This document shows, one piece after another, positions 23,619 to 34,425 of a DNA stretch of 64,000 nt (positions are counted from its first letter, which is position 1; the number at the start of each line of letters is the position of its first letter). The notes beneath the pieces are model-generated. The model saw nothing but the letters and a program-made list of their open reading frames with translations. It was not told the origin of the DNA and ran no database searches. This DNA is from Panopea generosa. Its lineage: Eukaryota; Mollusca; Bivalvia; Adapedonta; Hiatellidae. The DNA lies in NCBI GenBank assembly GCA_029582155.1, contig CM055901.1, forward strand, positions 53,015,206 to 53,079,205, in the 5' to 3' direction. The translations under genes and the position numbers were made by a program.

Positions 23619-25441
23619 ATGCAGTCGATATTATCAGAAGAAAACATATCACAGGATTGTGAAAACAACGCCAGTTATGTGCATCAGACATTCTTTTCAA
23701 CTTTGTCAACTTTACACATAACATCTAGTTTTGAAGAGGATTGCAATAGTGGTCATTCATTTGAAGAACTGTTTGAAAATGTTCTTTATCGAGCTGAACA
23801 CAATGACCATCAACAAACACTTCATTTCACGTCTAAGTCATTTTATCAATGTCTTGCTGCCAAATTATATTCTGACTTCGCAACTAGCATCGAAACAGAC
23901 GAAAAACGCACACATCAAAATGCACAACGCATGTACGCGGATTGAGATGCGACATTGCTTTGGATAGCCAACATCATTCCGTTTCTGTTTCTGGAGTAGG
24001 ACATGTTTTGTGGAGAAATGAAATATTTCCAAAACTTGCAAATCAATTATTCAAGAGGTATGTGGAGGATATAGATAACAAACGTTTTCAAGTAATAAAC
24101 ATGCACACGATTGTTTCAGACTCTGCACCATACCATATACTAGAAACACAGGAGATCCGTTATGTACAAGTACACCTGTGATTCAAAGACCGGTACAGTT
24201 ACCGAACGGTGCGTTCCATTTAGTGAGCAGTCAATTGCCTCATTGATGAAGACAATAACGAAAATGGAATCTGACATCAAAGATGTAAAGGAGACATTAA
24301 TAAAATTAATGGACACATACACCTGTAACCTACGCTAATGTACTTAAATCTCTTGCAAAATCTCCAAGCCTTCCGACACCTGTACCGGCCGATACAGTCA
24401 CTGCCAGGTCAAAAGAAACAGCCCCATCAATCAAAGACGAACGCTACAAGATTCCAGTGATCATTAACTCTAATCCAAGAGACACTACCCATCAAAACTT
24501 TGAAAAGCAGCACAATATGTCTACAAAAGCGCCAAATCAAATAATAATTATTGGCTATTCAATCCTGAGCGGAACAAATTCAAAAGGTCTCGATAATTAT
24601 GTTCGGAAACATGCGTCAAGCGGGGAAACAATCCAGTCACTAAACAAAGATATATGGCTATATGATATGAAATGTTTAGGTTATAATAATGGCTGGAGGA
24701 AATGATGCATCAAAAGGCACAGACCAGGACACATTTGAAGAAGACTATGAACGATTGCTGAGTCTCATAAAAAAAAGCATATCAGGACTGCAAAGTGTAT
24801 TTATGTTTCGTATCACCACGAATGGACGTTAATGTTCAATATCTGAACACGTCCATTAAGCGTCTTGGTGCTTATTGGGGATGCTTCGGGGTACAATGCA
24901 TCTCAGAAACAAGTGATATGTTTTACAACAAAGATCATTATCCGGAACCAAGATATTTTGCTGAAGATGAAATACACGTGTCTCAGTCTGGAACAAAACG
25001 GCTTCTAGACGGTTTGAGTAGAAAAAACAGGCATTTCAGACAATTTCAAAACATGTTCATTTGGCTCGCAAAATAAATAATATTATATAAGAAATGGCCA
25101 ACAGAACAAACGGTCGGAGCTGTATCATATCAACATATCAACATCGCGCAGATCAAGACAGGTGAATTTCACGGATAATCGGCCACATTTCAATAATTTC
25201 ACAACCCAAGCCAGACCTTCAAGAGGAAACGACTACGCGGAAAATCAAGTGGTAGTGCATCACCAAATAACCATAATGAATACGTAGATAATGGGCCTTT
25301 CAGCCATGCACACGGAGGTCATAAATTTCGAGCAATACATGTTGTTACTGTGGAATTACTGGCCATAATGAAAGAGATTGCTGGTATAGATATGAGTTCG
25401 GCATTACTGCCGAAATGAATGGCGACATACTATATGTAAAA
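23619..25441 (+). pseudogene. LINE ORF1: coiled coil, SGNH esterase-like domain, CCHC knuckle
   Basis: ORF1 proteins of this type bind element RNA. It reads in four parts across frameshifts. First comes an N-terminal region from the ATG at 23619, then VSVSGVGHVLWRNEIFP near 23980. A heptad-like segment KTITKMESDIKDVKETLIKL (about 24246-24310) predicts a coiled coil. An SGNH-hydrolase-like domain follows from about 24538: block I reads IIIIGYSILSG instead of the usual GDS, block III AGGNDAS is at about 24690, and block V DEIHVSQSG is at about 24970. Finally CCYCGITGHNERDC at 25340-25381 is a perfect CX2CX4HX4C zinc knuckle. The serine of block I is kept but the aspartate is a tyrosine. Frame breaks near 23945, 24180-24340, 24700-24790 and 25076-25330 make it non-functional. 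Confidence 0.8.
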
Positions 25442-25488
25442 TGAATTTATAAATTAATCATTTATATGTGAAACATGCAATTTATTAA

Positions 25489-26420
25489 AATGCGCCTTTA
25501 TGTTTATGGTTGGAAATTGTACCGGAAAGGGAGAAATCATTCATTGTAGGCACAATTTACCGTCCCATAGGCTCTAAAATTGATTGGAATGATATATTTG
25601 AAGGTCTTATTGATATCGCATCAAAGGACAATAATGAAATCATTATATTAGGCGATATTAATAAAAATCTTTTGAAAACTGTTAAAAACAATGATTGGAG
25701 TATTTTTGTTTCTTCTCTAGGTTTAAGTCAATTAGTCTTATCCCCAACTAGGGAAAATGCTCAATCAAGTACACATATTGATTATATTTATAATAACCGG
25801 GAAGACAATATTTCGAACCTGTTTGTTAAAAATTTATCTATAAGTGATCACTACGCGATATTGTGTAATCGTAAGCCAGTATCCAGACGAAAAATTATCA
25901 CTATTTCATTACTTATAGATCTATAAATATTTTAACGAATTTAACTTCTTAAACGACATAAGAGAAATCCAATGTGAAACATTAAATAATCTAACAAATG
26001 TTGATGACATGCTAGAAAATTGGATCAATTTATTCTTAAAAGTAGTAGGCAAACATAACCCCATAAAGAAACATAATACAAAGCATAACAAACAACTAGA
26101 CTGGATAAGTATTAGCATTTAAGAAAGCATGAAGGTAAGAAATAAATATAAAATAAACGGGGATATAGATAAATACAAAGCAGAACGACATATGGTTTCA
26201 CAAATGATATACGATGCCAAGAAAAAATCGTAAAGTACAAAAATAGAACAGCGAAAAGATGATCCACGGTCAAGATGGAGGTTGTTTAAAGAATTCGGCT
26301 GGGCTAAAAGTTCTGATAATAATAAAATTCTTGGAATAAAAACAGATGAAGATTGTATATCTAATGATTAAGATATGGCTAATGTATGAAATGAATATTT
26401 TGTAAACATAGCTTCGAAAT
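25489..26420 (+). pseudogene. LINE ORF2 endonuclease C-terminal half and linker
   Basis: The frame from about 25500 reads LWLEIVPEREK, FIVGTIYRP, IIILGDINKNLL, SSTHIDYIY and LSISDHYAI. These correspond to the middle and C-terminal catalytic blocks of APE-type LINE endonucleases (GDxN, and the terminal SDH with its histidine). The N-terminal blocks, including the first catalytic Asn and Glu, are absent. After a frame break near 25900 the linker continues through MLENWINLFLKVV, the NKYKINGDIDKYKAE region, DDPRSRWRLFKEFG and ILGIKTDEDCIS, with several stops (for example near 26120 and 26370). Confidence 0.85.
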
Positions 26421-26486
26421 TAAAGGGTCCGATAGAGCATTCAATTTTTGATTTACTTTTGTCAGCTCTTATATGCCTCAAAACAT

Positions 26487-27290
26487 ATTTTTTGACGTCC
26501 CAGTTATAAAATTAACTTTTGATTCAAAATATTTATCTAATTTAGATATATCCAAAGCCTCAGGATAAGATGGCATTGGTCCAAGGTTGCTGAAACTAGC
26601 ATCCCCTGTTATATCTGAAAGTATTATGTTTATTGTGAATAAAAGTCTGCGAGATGGAATATTTCCACATATATGGAAACAGGCAAATATAAAACCATTC
26701 TATAAAAGCGGCCGAAAGATTGACGTAAATAATTATCGTCCTATATCTTTTTTGCCAACATTATCAAAACTTATAGAACAATTTATTCATATTAATTCAT
26801 GACATTTATAAATAAATATAACTTATTGCATAAAACACAAAGTGGTTTAGGGCAGGTCATTCAACTGGATCTGCATTTATTCGTATGATTGATAAATGGC
26901 TAACGGCAATTAATGATGGCAACTTAGTTTGGGCAGTCATGGTCGATTTTCGGAAGGCCTTTGATCTCGTAAGTCATACTATTTTACTAGCAAAAACTTA
27001 AGTGCTATAAATGTAGTGATCGTTTTATGATATGGATGAAATCTTACGTCACAAACAGAGGACAAGTTGTGTCTATAAATTCAGCAACTTCAAGAACCAA
27101 TAGTATAACATCAGGGGTTCCACAGTGTTCTATTTTAGGTCAATTGTTATTTTTACTTTTCATAAATGATTTACCATTGTTTATAAATAACGTTTCAACA
27201 ACTGACATATATGCAGACGACACAACGTTATATGACATACAAACAAATATAGATATTTTAAAAGGTAACTTGCAGATAGAACTGTTTAAA
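26487..27290 (+). pseudogene. LINE ORF2 reverse transcriptase (fragmented)
   Basis: Polymerase blocks appear in the right order but in changing frames. The fingers read LDISKASG and then DGIGPRLLKLASPVIS (a stop replaces one residue), followed by the IWKQANIKPFYKSG and NNYRPISFLP region. Motif A is VDFRKAFDLVSH near 26945. Motif B is SGVPQCSILGQLLF near 27110, with Cys for the usual Gly and Gln for the usual Pro. Motif C is YADDTTLYD near 27210. The catalytic aspartates are preserved. The sequence stops matching after NIDILKGNLQ and joins 3' UTR-like DNA, so the thumb is deleted. Confidence 0.9.
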
Positions 27291-27615
27291 GGTAGGCTGT
27301 CATATAGTATTCCACTTAGTATATAAGAAACGCGTGTCCGTTAAATGTTTTTGCAAGTAATTGTTTGATTTGGATAAAAGAAAATTGAAATTAGAAATAC
27401 ATGTACCTCCAACAGCCATATACTTAACGAATACTATACCGATATTAGTTTTTGTAAAAAAAAAAGAATTTTTAGAAATATAATGTGTGATATATTCAGC
27501 AAATGTATGAAAGTTTTTGTCTATCTTTATGAAAATGTATATGTACTTGCTTGTTTAAACGAGGGCCTCAAGGAAGATTGGTTTACCAAATGAGTCAACC
27601 TCTTTAAATAAAGAA

Positions 27616-27672
27616 ATTACTTACTTACTTACTTTCTTTCTTACTTACTTATTTACTTACTTACTTATTTAA
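27616..27672 (+). repeat. (TTAC)n tail of the LINE
   Basis: About 13 TTAC units with a few TTTC and TTAT variants follow AATAAAGAAA. It is read as the self-made 3' tail of the LINE, not an independent microsatellite. Confidence 0.85.
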
Positions 27673-27869
27673 ACTTAAATGAAGTAAAAATGATACATAT
27701 TTTAGCCTTAAGCAATAACCCAACAAAAGCGCAGACTTTCTTGTTATTCTTTTCCCTATCCGGCAGTAACTATAATTATTGCTTTTCTGTTCTGGCGTCT
27801 ACACAGACATCCTGTGTGTCTGGTTTACATCCGGATGAAGCATCATTAGGCTTCAAGAGGACTTAAGTT
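27673..27869. other. Spacer between LINE tail and transposase remnant
   Basis: No independent feature. TCCGG words at 27757 and 27829 are imperfectly paired. Confidence 0.4.
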
Positions 27870-28165
27870 AAAAGGGGTCAAGATGTTGCGTTTCTAATAC
27901 ATCTCGAGCGACAGGACCAATGTTGCTTTGCACCATAGAACATCTTGCTAGATATTTCCGAGTTACCGGAAGTGCTGTTGATCGACCACGACGTGTCCAA
28001 CATTTGAACAATCGGAATCGTACCGCCATGAAGACTGCACTGAATACGGCTGGCACACAAAATCACTGTGTGAAGTCGATTAAAGAAGGTTAACTGGCGA
28101 GCGCGTTGATGCAACGTTGCTCTGCCATTTATAGCACAACGTCGAGCACGTGTTGCAAACAGCAA
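27870..28165 (+). pseudogene. Tc1-like transposase N-terminal remnant
   Basis: Tc1/mariner transposases bind transposon ends through paired helix-turn-helix domains. Here one frame (27926-28093) reads ARYFRVTGSAVDRPRRVQ followed by HLNNRNRTAMKTALNTAG. This matches the usual RFRxTGSxxDRPRxGRPR block and the following HLRNRFRTA block, with about 15 residues between them deleted. After a +1 shift the sequence continues SRLKKVNWRAR and AQRRARVANSK, matching the next Tc1 block (RLKExxLRARR...HRxRR). The catalytic DDE domain and the TIRs are absent. The minus-strand frames of 62 and 95 codons here are shadows. Confidence 0.75.
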
Positions 28166-29659
28166 AACCTCACCTTTTTATTAAATACATACAAAATTAT
28201 CATCAAAACATAATTTTGTCACTATTATCATCAGTTAAATAACATTATATTATAAAACTGTAACTATCGTTTACACTTGTTTGATAATGTGGCTTAATCT
28301 GTGTTTCCCTATCGTTTCAGTATTTGTAGTTTGAACCGTATATATATACACATATGCTGGTGAATGTAAAATTATTGTATGGCGGAAATATTTTATGTAC
28401 ATTTTCTCGTTTTGTATTGCCAGGAAGGAGAAAAAGAGCGAATTTATGAGAACTTTTAACATTTCTTAATCCTCTCTAGTAACTGATTTACAAATGTTCC
28501 CGAGTGCCATTTTGTTCTTTATTTACATATTAAATATGAAGATAATTATGTTAATTATGATAATTCTTTAATTTGAATTCTAAAAGAAGAAATAAACATT
28601 TTCATATAAAAATGTGTATAGTACATGTTCAAACACAACCTGACTTTAAAAACGTTCACATTGTGCACTTTCTGGCATCTTCCTTTTATTTTAGACATTG
28701 GCGTCTGGTGAACTTATATATATAATCAAAGAGACATTTCTTATACGATCGTGAAGTTTGGTTATGCCCCGTGCTGTCTCAAACATTAGACAGACACAAA
28801 TAATTAATGACACTTCTATTAGATATCGGAATTATCTTCTGGCATCGAATCAACACTTGATGAATATAAATTTATTTTATCGTTACATTCAATGTTTTAT
28901 AACTGTTTCCTTGACAGAATCAACTTGCATATGAATGAAGGAGAAACGTACAACTAAACGAAGCAACGTGTTTCTTTTATCTTTTGAAGGACAAAATTAA
29001 CATATCACGATTCCATCGGTTCAACAAGAACTTTTAGAAATCATTATAATAGTAAAACATAATACAAACAACAGTCAATCAAAAATAATTCAGCTGTTTA
29101 AGTAGTAAAAATGGTATTAACTAACGGTGGTGAGATGATGATGACTCACAACATATCGTAATAAAATATTATTTCATGATTAACTGTAAATAAACAGTAA
29201 ATGATTTTATTTTTTATAACATTTATGGTTATTTTAGATAGAAACTGGCATAAAAACCTACAAAATGGAATATAAACACGTTGCATTTCACTTACAGGTG
29301 TGAGCATTAGTTGCTTATGATACAATACACAAGTGAATACACAGTGTTTTATTAAAAGATAAGATAAGACCAGTTTAATATCTTTTGATTTTTCATTTTT
29401 ATCAAAAACATTTATTAAACACTCATTAAAATTAAAGAACAACATGTATAGTTATGGTTATACTAATGGTTATAGAAACAATAACCATCATTTAAAATGC
29501 CAATTTTGAAAATAAGTAACTTGTTTAAAAAAAGTAAGGTTAAAAATCAAGACTTATTATAAGGTGGATTGCGTGTTTTAGTCAAAGTTTGTTAAGCTTT
29601 TATTTTATATATGATATATTTATACACAATGCATGTACATTAGGTATCAGTAGATAATC
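28166..29659. other. Unassigned AT-rich DNA
   Basis: No supported gene or repeat. The 99-codon minus-strand frame at 29146-29445 has no recognised motif and the base composition of its surroundings. Confidence 0.4.
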
Positions 29660-29833
29660 CATCTAAGTGTTTTGAAGCAATTCAGGCAAGTCTCCTTGGT
29701 TAAATCAGCAATGCATATGCGGTTAAAGTGTCTTGCTCAAAGACACAACATATATTCGTGGTGGAGGATCGAACCAATGCCCCCCCCCCCCCATATTGAA
29801 TCCGATGTTCTACTACGGACCACTTGCTTCATA
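29660..29833 (-). mobile_element. tRNA-headed SINE, family V, copy 1
   Basis: On the minus strand: AGTGGTCCGTAGTAGAACAT (A-box region), CGGATTCAATATGGGG, an expanded G run (about 13 bases, 29780-29792), GGTTCGATCCTCCACCACG (B box), then TGTCTTTGAGCAAGACACTT and AACCGCATATGCATTGCTG. The same order is seen at 48310-48490, and its head only at 38560-38650. The segment TTGAGCAAGACACTT resembles the conserved central domain of V-type SINEs as I remember it. Confidence 0.8.
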
Positions 29834-31159
29834 TCTTAAAAAAGTAATTTATGTTTAAACGTTTTGTCACATAGATCACAAAGGGTTATTTTTAACATTT
29901 TGAGGGTAAAATCTAAAACAGTATTAAGGGAACTGGACTACTTAAACACCTTTTTTCAGTACCATTTTCAAATCAATACGTTATATAATGTAAATGTAAC
30001 TCAGCAATATTCCCAAAAATAACTCATGTTTAAGATAACAAATGTTAAATTTTGATACTAAGAGTTAGTCTTTAAGCTTGTAATATTCCTGAAGTTCGTT
30101 TCGGCATTTTTTATTTACAATGGATAGATTTTACTTACACCATTCTAGCCAAAAATTTTAAAAAAGCGTTTGAATAATGTCCCTACTGTTTAACGAGAAG
30201 GAGCATATGGTCGGTATATTGATTGATTGATTTACTTCTAGAAGTATTCGATGTTACAGGCCTGGGAATGATTCATTTGTAAAATATGATAGTTGTACAA
30301 TATAAAGATTATATTCCTATGCTCACCATAAGTTCTAATACATAGGTTACTTTCTTTATGTTATGTTCTTTCTAATTTAGACTTCAAAACGGACACCTCT
30401 TTTGACAATGACATTGTTTTTAAAAACAGTTATATTTCAATAAAAATATCTGTTTAAAAATGCTTTATGACAAATTGTCTTACCAAATCAACAACTTTTA
30501 TTCGCATAAAGTCGTCCTGAAAAGGTCTGCAACAGTTCCAAACATGCTTGCTCTTGTTACAGAAAATGTATTTCACTTGTGAATACAAAATACAAATGTA
30601 TAGTTTAAAGGGATTTAATATAGAAATCAGTGCACGTGTGCATTTAGAGTTTCTATGGTGGCAGGGAAAAGAACAAAACATTTATTTTCTATTGCTTTAA
30701 TGAATAAGTACAGCATGAACATAAGAGGGAAAAATTGAAATTTTAATGTCTTGAAAGCATATAACGTATTTCTTACATAATGCCATAATTAATTTTACAC
30801 TTTATAATTTTTAGCTATCACGTTCATACCATTCATCATAGACATAACGCTATAACATTGGTAACTGACACAGTTTCTTGTTTAAATAGTTTTTAGCTTG
30901 TCTTGGTTTCTTCTTAAATGTTTTTGAAAATGATAAACATAGAACATATGAAACATCATCTGTTGGGCTTTCTTTATTAGACAAGAGAAAGAGCTAATTT
31001 AAGAAGGCTACAAAATATGCTGTTTTTTTTCTCTCAAGTTTTATAAGCGAAATGTCACTAACGACATAGGATATTTGCATATTTGGCCATGATTAAACTT
31101 TTATACTTAGATATTAATACATTTTCCAGTAATAAAATCCCTACGAAATGTCTACCAAC
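29834..31159. other. Unassigned AT-rich DNA
   Basis: No supported feature. The minus-strand 75-codon frame at 30454-30681 is unrecognised. Confidence 0.4.
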
Positions 31160-31575
31160 ACTAATTGGGAGTATATCAGGAACGCTATAAATTTTTCGAA
31201 ATATTTTTTATAGACAGCACGTAAATACTGCTAGACGCATTGTCATTTGGACTCTTTATAAGATGAAATGATTTTTACTACGAGTCAACCTGTATAACGG
31301 ATAAAATTGAAATCAAAATGAAATCACGCGACGACTGTAATACGTCACAAAATAGACCTCAATTTTATGCGGGAAATCCATTTTGGTTTAACCTAGGTGC
31401 GTAGCCCAGGTCAGGAAATCTCCTTTCAGTTATTATTTTGGCAAGTTTAAATAGGTATCAATTTGGCAATACAGGGTCAGTTAGCATACAAAGGCATGAT
31501 GTTTTTGAGAAAAAAAATGTTTATAACCAACTTCAAAATTTTGAAAAATTCTGATAATTTTTTTTGAGACATTTA
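31160..31575 (-). mobile_element. Interspersed repeat family R, copy B
   Basis: On the minus strand it matches copies A and C: CTGACCCTGTATTGCCAAAT, GGAGATTTCCTGACCTGGGC, TATTTTGTGACGTATTA, TGATTTCAATTTTATCCG and TTTCATCTTATAAAGAGTC. Its 3' limit reads TCCTGATATACTCCC. This is the inverse of the 5' start of copy A (GGGAATATATCAGGA), so the family may have ~15-bp TIRs. Confidence 0.75.
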
Positions 31576-32084
31576 ACTACGTTTTTCAATACTCTAAAAA
31601 TATGTATTGCCAAAAATTGCATTGCAAACACAGGCGACAATAATTTTCAAAAATATATGTCAATTTTGGGAGTATGGCTGTAGTACGTTTAAAGTTGTAT
31701 ATGATTTAAATTACAATGCTTCATCTTGGATAACGAGAGAATATCAATGTTACTTTGTATCAATCTATGTCATCATCACAAAGGAATGGCACATTGTGAT
31801 CGTTACTGACGACAACAGAACGCTTACTTTTGAAACTCAACCTTGATATAAAAGGCGTTTCGAATATCATATTTTTCACAACTGTGGTAACTACTAATGG
31901 GTTTTGCAGAATAATGCACCCTGTCAAATCAGTTTTGAAATATCAAGAATATCGACTATTTTGATATTATGATGTATAAAACAAGACTATATTAATAAGT
32001 ATTGTAAAATTATAAGTAGTGTAAATGCAGTTACTGAAACTGCTATTGTAATGTATCTAATCCATTATTTTATTGGAAAATGCA
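31576..32084. other. Unassigned AT-rich DNA
   Basis: A 79-codon plus-strand frame at 31607-31846 has no recognised motif. Nothing else was seen. Confidence 0.35.
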
Positions 32085-32310
32085 GATAATGTTATTTAAT
32101 TGTATTTTTTCTTAGAATTGGCAATGTTTTGCCATGGTGCAATATGTCGGCCGCCATCAACAAAACATGGGCAACCCTCAAAAACAACAATCCCTTTCAT
32201 GGGGTAAAAAAATCACACAAAATACAATACCCTTCATGCGGCAAATAGTTAATATAAAGCACAATTTTAAACCGTTTTATATTTCGCTTACCGTAAACTG
32301 TCAAAAGTAA
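32085..32310 (+). repeat. Duplicated block D, copy 1
   Basis: The segment GCCATCAACAAAACATGGGC, AACCCTCAAAAACAA, TTCATGGGGTAAAA, ATATAAAGCACAAT and AAACCGTTTTATATTTCGCT parallels 35900-36265. Relative to that copy, about 135 bp between AAAGCACAAT and TTTAAACCGTT is missing here. Confidence 0.75.
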
Positions 32311-32579
32311 CACTCACAAAGTTTCCAACCAGATTGTAACAGCCTTGTTCTGAGTTCAAATGGTACATCTCCGGAGTAATAAAACCAGCAACATTAATAA
32401 AAACAAAGAAGTATATCTTCAAAGCTAAAGGGGAACGCAACCCTGTGTATAAAACAGGATAATATGAATAGCTATGAGTTCAGCTTTCTATTAATAGTAT
32501 TATTATGCATAAATTCGAATCCATAAAGATATATCAGCTCGTTTTGTAACGGTCATTTTCGCACATCGACTTTGTGGTG

Positions 32580-32640
32580 GAAGTCGCCATATTGGATACC
32601 TGCGTGACGTCATAACTGCACTTCCGGTTTAAAATATAAT
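32580..32640 (+). promoter_or_regulatory. Promoter-like cluster (YY1-, CRE-, ETS-like words)
   Basis: A YY1-like word GTCGCCATATTGG, a perfect CRE TGACGTCA (32605-32612) and an ETS-like ACTGCACTTCCGG follow each other within about 45 bp. They lie about 90 bp upstream of the ATG of the P2X7-like frame. No TATA box is seen. The CRE-to-ETS stretch occurs again, inverted, at 35142-35163. These words are common in TATA-less metazoan promoters; their use here is inferred. Confidence 0.4.
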
Positions 32641-32714
32641 TGATTTATACGCTACAGCAGATATAGAAACGTGCAATAATAGTCACCGGCAAAAGTACTC
32701 GCAAGAATAATAAA

Positions 32715-32936
32715 ATGGATTTTAGTAACGGAGAAGGACTTGTGGCCTACAACTTTGAACCAGAATTTTCAGAAGCTGAGTTAAATTAATTAGAAGACGA
32801 GAGAAATAGTGAGACAGCACAGTTGTTCACACATGTGAAAGATTTTTGCAGCTGCGGAAACTGTGTAATGATGCTTTCGTCTGACGAAAATACGTGCTGC
32901 AGATGCAATGACCACACTATTGGAAATTTAGAATGA
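32715..32936 (+). pseudogene. P2X7-type intracellular (ballast-like) domain, N-terminal part, with a stop
   Basis: The 74-codon frame starts ATG after AATAATAAA. It reads MDFSNGEG, AYNFEPEFSEAEL, a stop at 32787-32789, then LEDERNSETAQLF, VKDFCSCGNCVMM and DENTCCRCNDH, ending in a stop at 32934. The layout is a YxFEPE acidic start, then CxCGxC, about 12 residues, then CCxC. It matches, from memory, the start of the cysteine-rich P2X purinoceptor 7 intracellular domain, which is widely spread in molluscan genes as a stand-alone or fused zinc-binding module. No downstream part of the domain (the usual CIT...F..VCL region) is found in the next kilobase, and no convincing donor site ends the frame. 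It may be a first exon with a disabling stop or a truncated gene copy. The assignment needs a profile search. Confidence 0.5.
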
Positions 32937-34194
32937 ATCACAAAAATAATACAGAGATGTCACAGCAATGTCTTATGAAGTTTTCACCCAAAAAGATGAT
33001 AACTGTTAAACAGTCACACCGATCATGAACCAGAGATCAAACCCGAAACCCATCAATCACGACTCTGACATCTTATCATGTAGCCTGACATTGATGATTG
33101 AATTTTTCAAAATAGTAAAATTACCCTAAGCTTGATAAAAAATTATTGCCGTCAGTGTTGATGTAGACCCAGGCGAGCCTGCACATTCATGCTGTACTAT
33201 CAGGGTATATACTGTTTGCTACTCAGTCAATACATTATCAAAAAAAAAACACTAATTAGACCAGGAATGGAATTTAAGGGAAAATGTTTGGTTACATATA
33301 TTTACCTGTCTAAGAGAGAATAAGAAATAATATTATATCTCTTTTCTTATCGTGTTTAGCTGGTGCGGCCATTGTTGCGTACTGAGAAATGGCCGATAAA
33401 ATTTTGATTTCATACCCTTTTTAATAAATTTAGATGAAGCATGAATGAGTTGGTTTTTTTGTGTTGTTTTACATAACTGGCACTGTCTTTTGGTTATTCA
33501 AATGGTGTTACTACCCAATTTGATATATGATGATTATCTATTCTACCAGTTCTCTGAATTTATATGAATGTGTCTCCTTATAGGGAGTGTCATATGGAAT
33601 ATAATGTCTACAGGCATATTGCACAAAGTGTATGTTACTGTCCAGCTACTGCCACCCTGCTGAGCTTTCATAATTCACCAACACCACATTCACACCATGT
33701 GGTAATGAGAAATACCCTGCCACAGTGTGCATATTGTACCCTAATAAGCGTAATCACCCCAGGTTTAATGACCCCAGGGTTTATGACAGGATGTTATATC
33801 ACAAAGTATTATGCCTTATTACTAATTTAAACATTTTCAGGTAATTAGGGTTTCAATATCAATGCAAACTTACAAGTAAAAAAAATATGATTTTCTGAAT
33901 ATTTTTCATAAATTGTATACCAGAACACTATTTTAACAGTAAAAAAAACTTTTCATGTATTAATGAATAAATAAAGGAACAAAGGTTTTACTTTATCTTT
34001 TTTCATTACGAAGTAGAGGTAGTTCAAATGTCTATTCAAGAATAATGACCTAGTTGACTGTGAAAAAAGCCATATATCAATAAACTAAATTGCCTATTAA
34101 TTATAAAATTAATAAAATGAGTTTATGAACAATTAATGGTTGACTGAATATTTAGCATCATTTTTTGCCATCGAGGGTTTACTGTACAGATATT
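32937..34194. other. Unassigned DNA downstream of the P2X7-like frame
   Basis: No continuation of the domain was recognised in any frame. The 88-codon plus-strand frame at 33564-33830 is GC-richer than its surroundings and ends with PGLMTPGFMTG, but has no family match I know. Confidence 0.35.
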
Positions 34195-34425
34195 CAGTTA
34201 ACCTAACCACTGTTTCCTGCAAAAGTTAACCAGTACTCGAGCACACCAAACAACCGCAAGTAACTGATAATTTTTCCACTCGAATCAGCAGTGAGAGACA
34301 AATAATATTGAGACACAATGTGGTATGTCAGTCATCACAGAGACTGTCGCCGGGTGGGAATTCAAACTCTAGACACCTGGATTGATAGTTAGACACGTAA
34401 CTGACTGAGCTAATCGGGCCTTTCA
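34195..34425 (-). mobile_element. tRNA-derived SINE, about 230 bp
   Basis: On the minus strand it begins GGCCCGATTAGCTCAGTCAG (A box region). It continues through ATCCAGGTGTCTAGAGTTTG and GAATTCCCACCCGGCGACAG (B box region), then a body with GTCTCTCACTGCTGATTCGA, TTGCGGTTGTTTGGTGTGC and CGAGTACTGGTTAAC. The tRNA-like head retains both promoter boxes at normal spacing. It lies between the two promoter-like clusters and is a later insertion. Confidence 0.85.

Larger units (their letters stand above)
23619..27672 (+). mobile_element. L2/CR1-group LINE, internally deleted and inactive
   Basis: A non-LTR retrotransposon carries ORF1 (23619-25441), the C-terminal half of an endonuclease (from 25489), a linker, a reverse transcriptase up to the YADD block (about 27240), then a 3' UTR ending GAGTCAACCTCTTTAAATAA and a (TTAC)n tail. 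Missing parts are the N-terminal half of the endonuclease (between about 25441 and 25489) and the whole thumb and C-terminal region of ORF2 (lost at about 27290). Several stops and frameshifts break both ORFs. The simple-repeat tail instead of poly-A, and the esterase-like domain in ORF1, both fit the L2/CR1 group. Confidence 0.9.

Noticed and set aside
27868-28165. Two minus-strand frames of 62 and 95 codons
   Set aside because: They are shadows of the plus-strand Tc1-like transposase remnant.
33000-33090. tRNA-like B box GGGTTTGATCTCTGG on the minus strand
   Set aside because: There is no A box at the right distance and the sequence does not match the other SINE heads.
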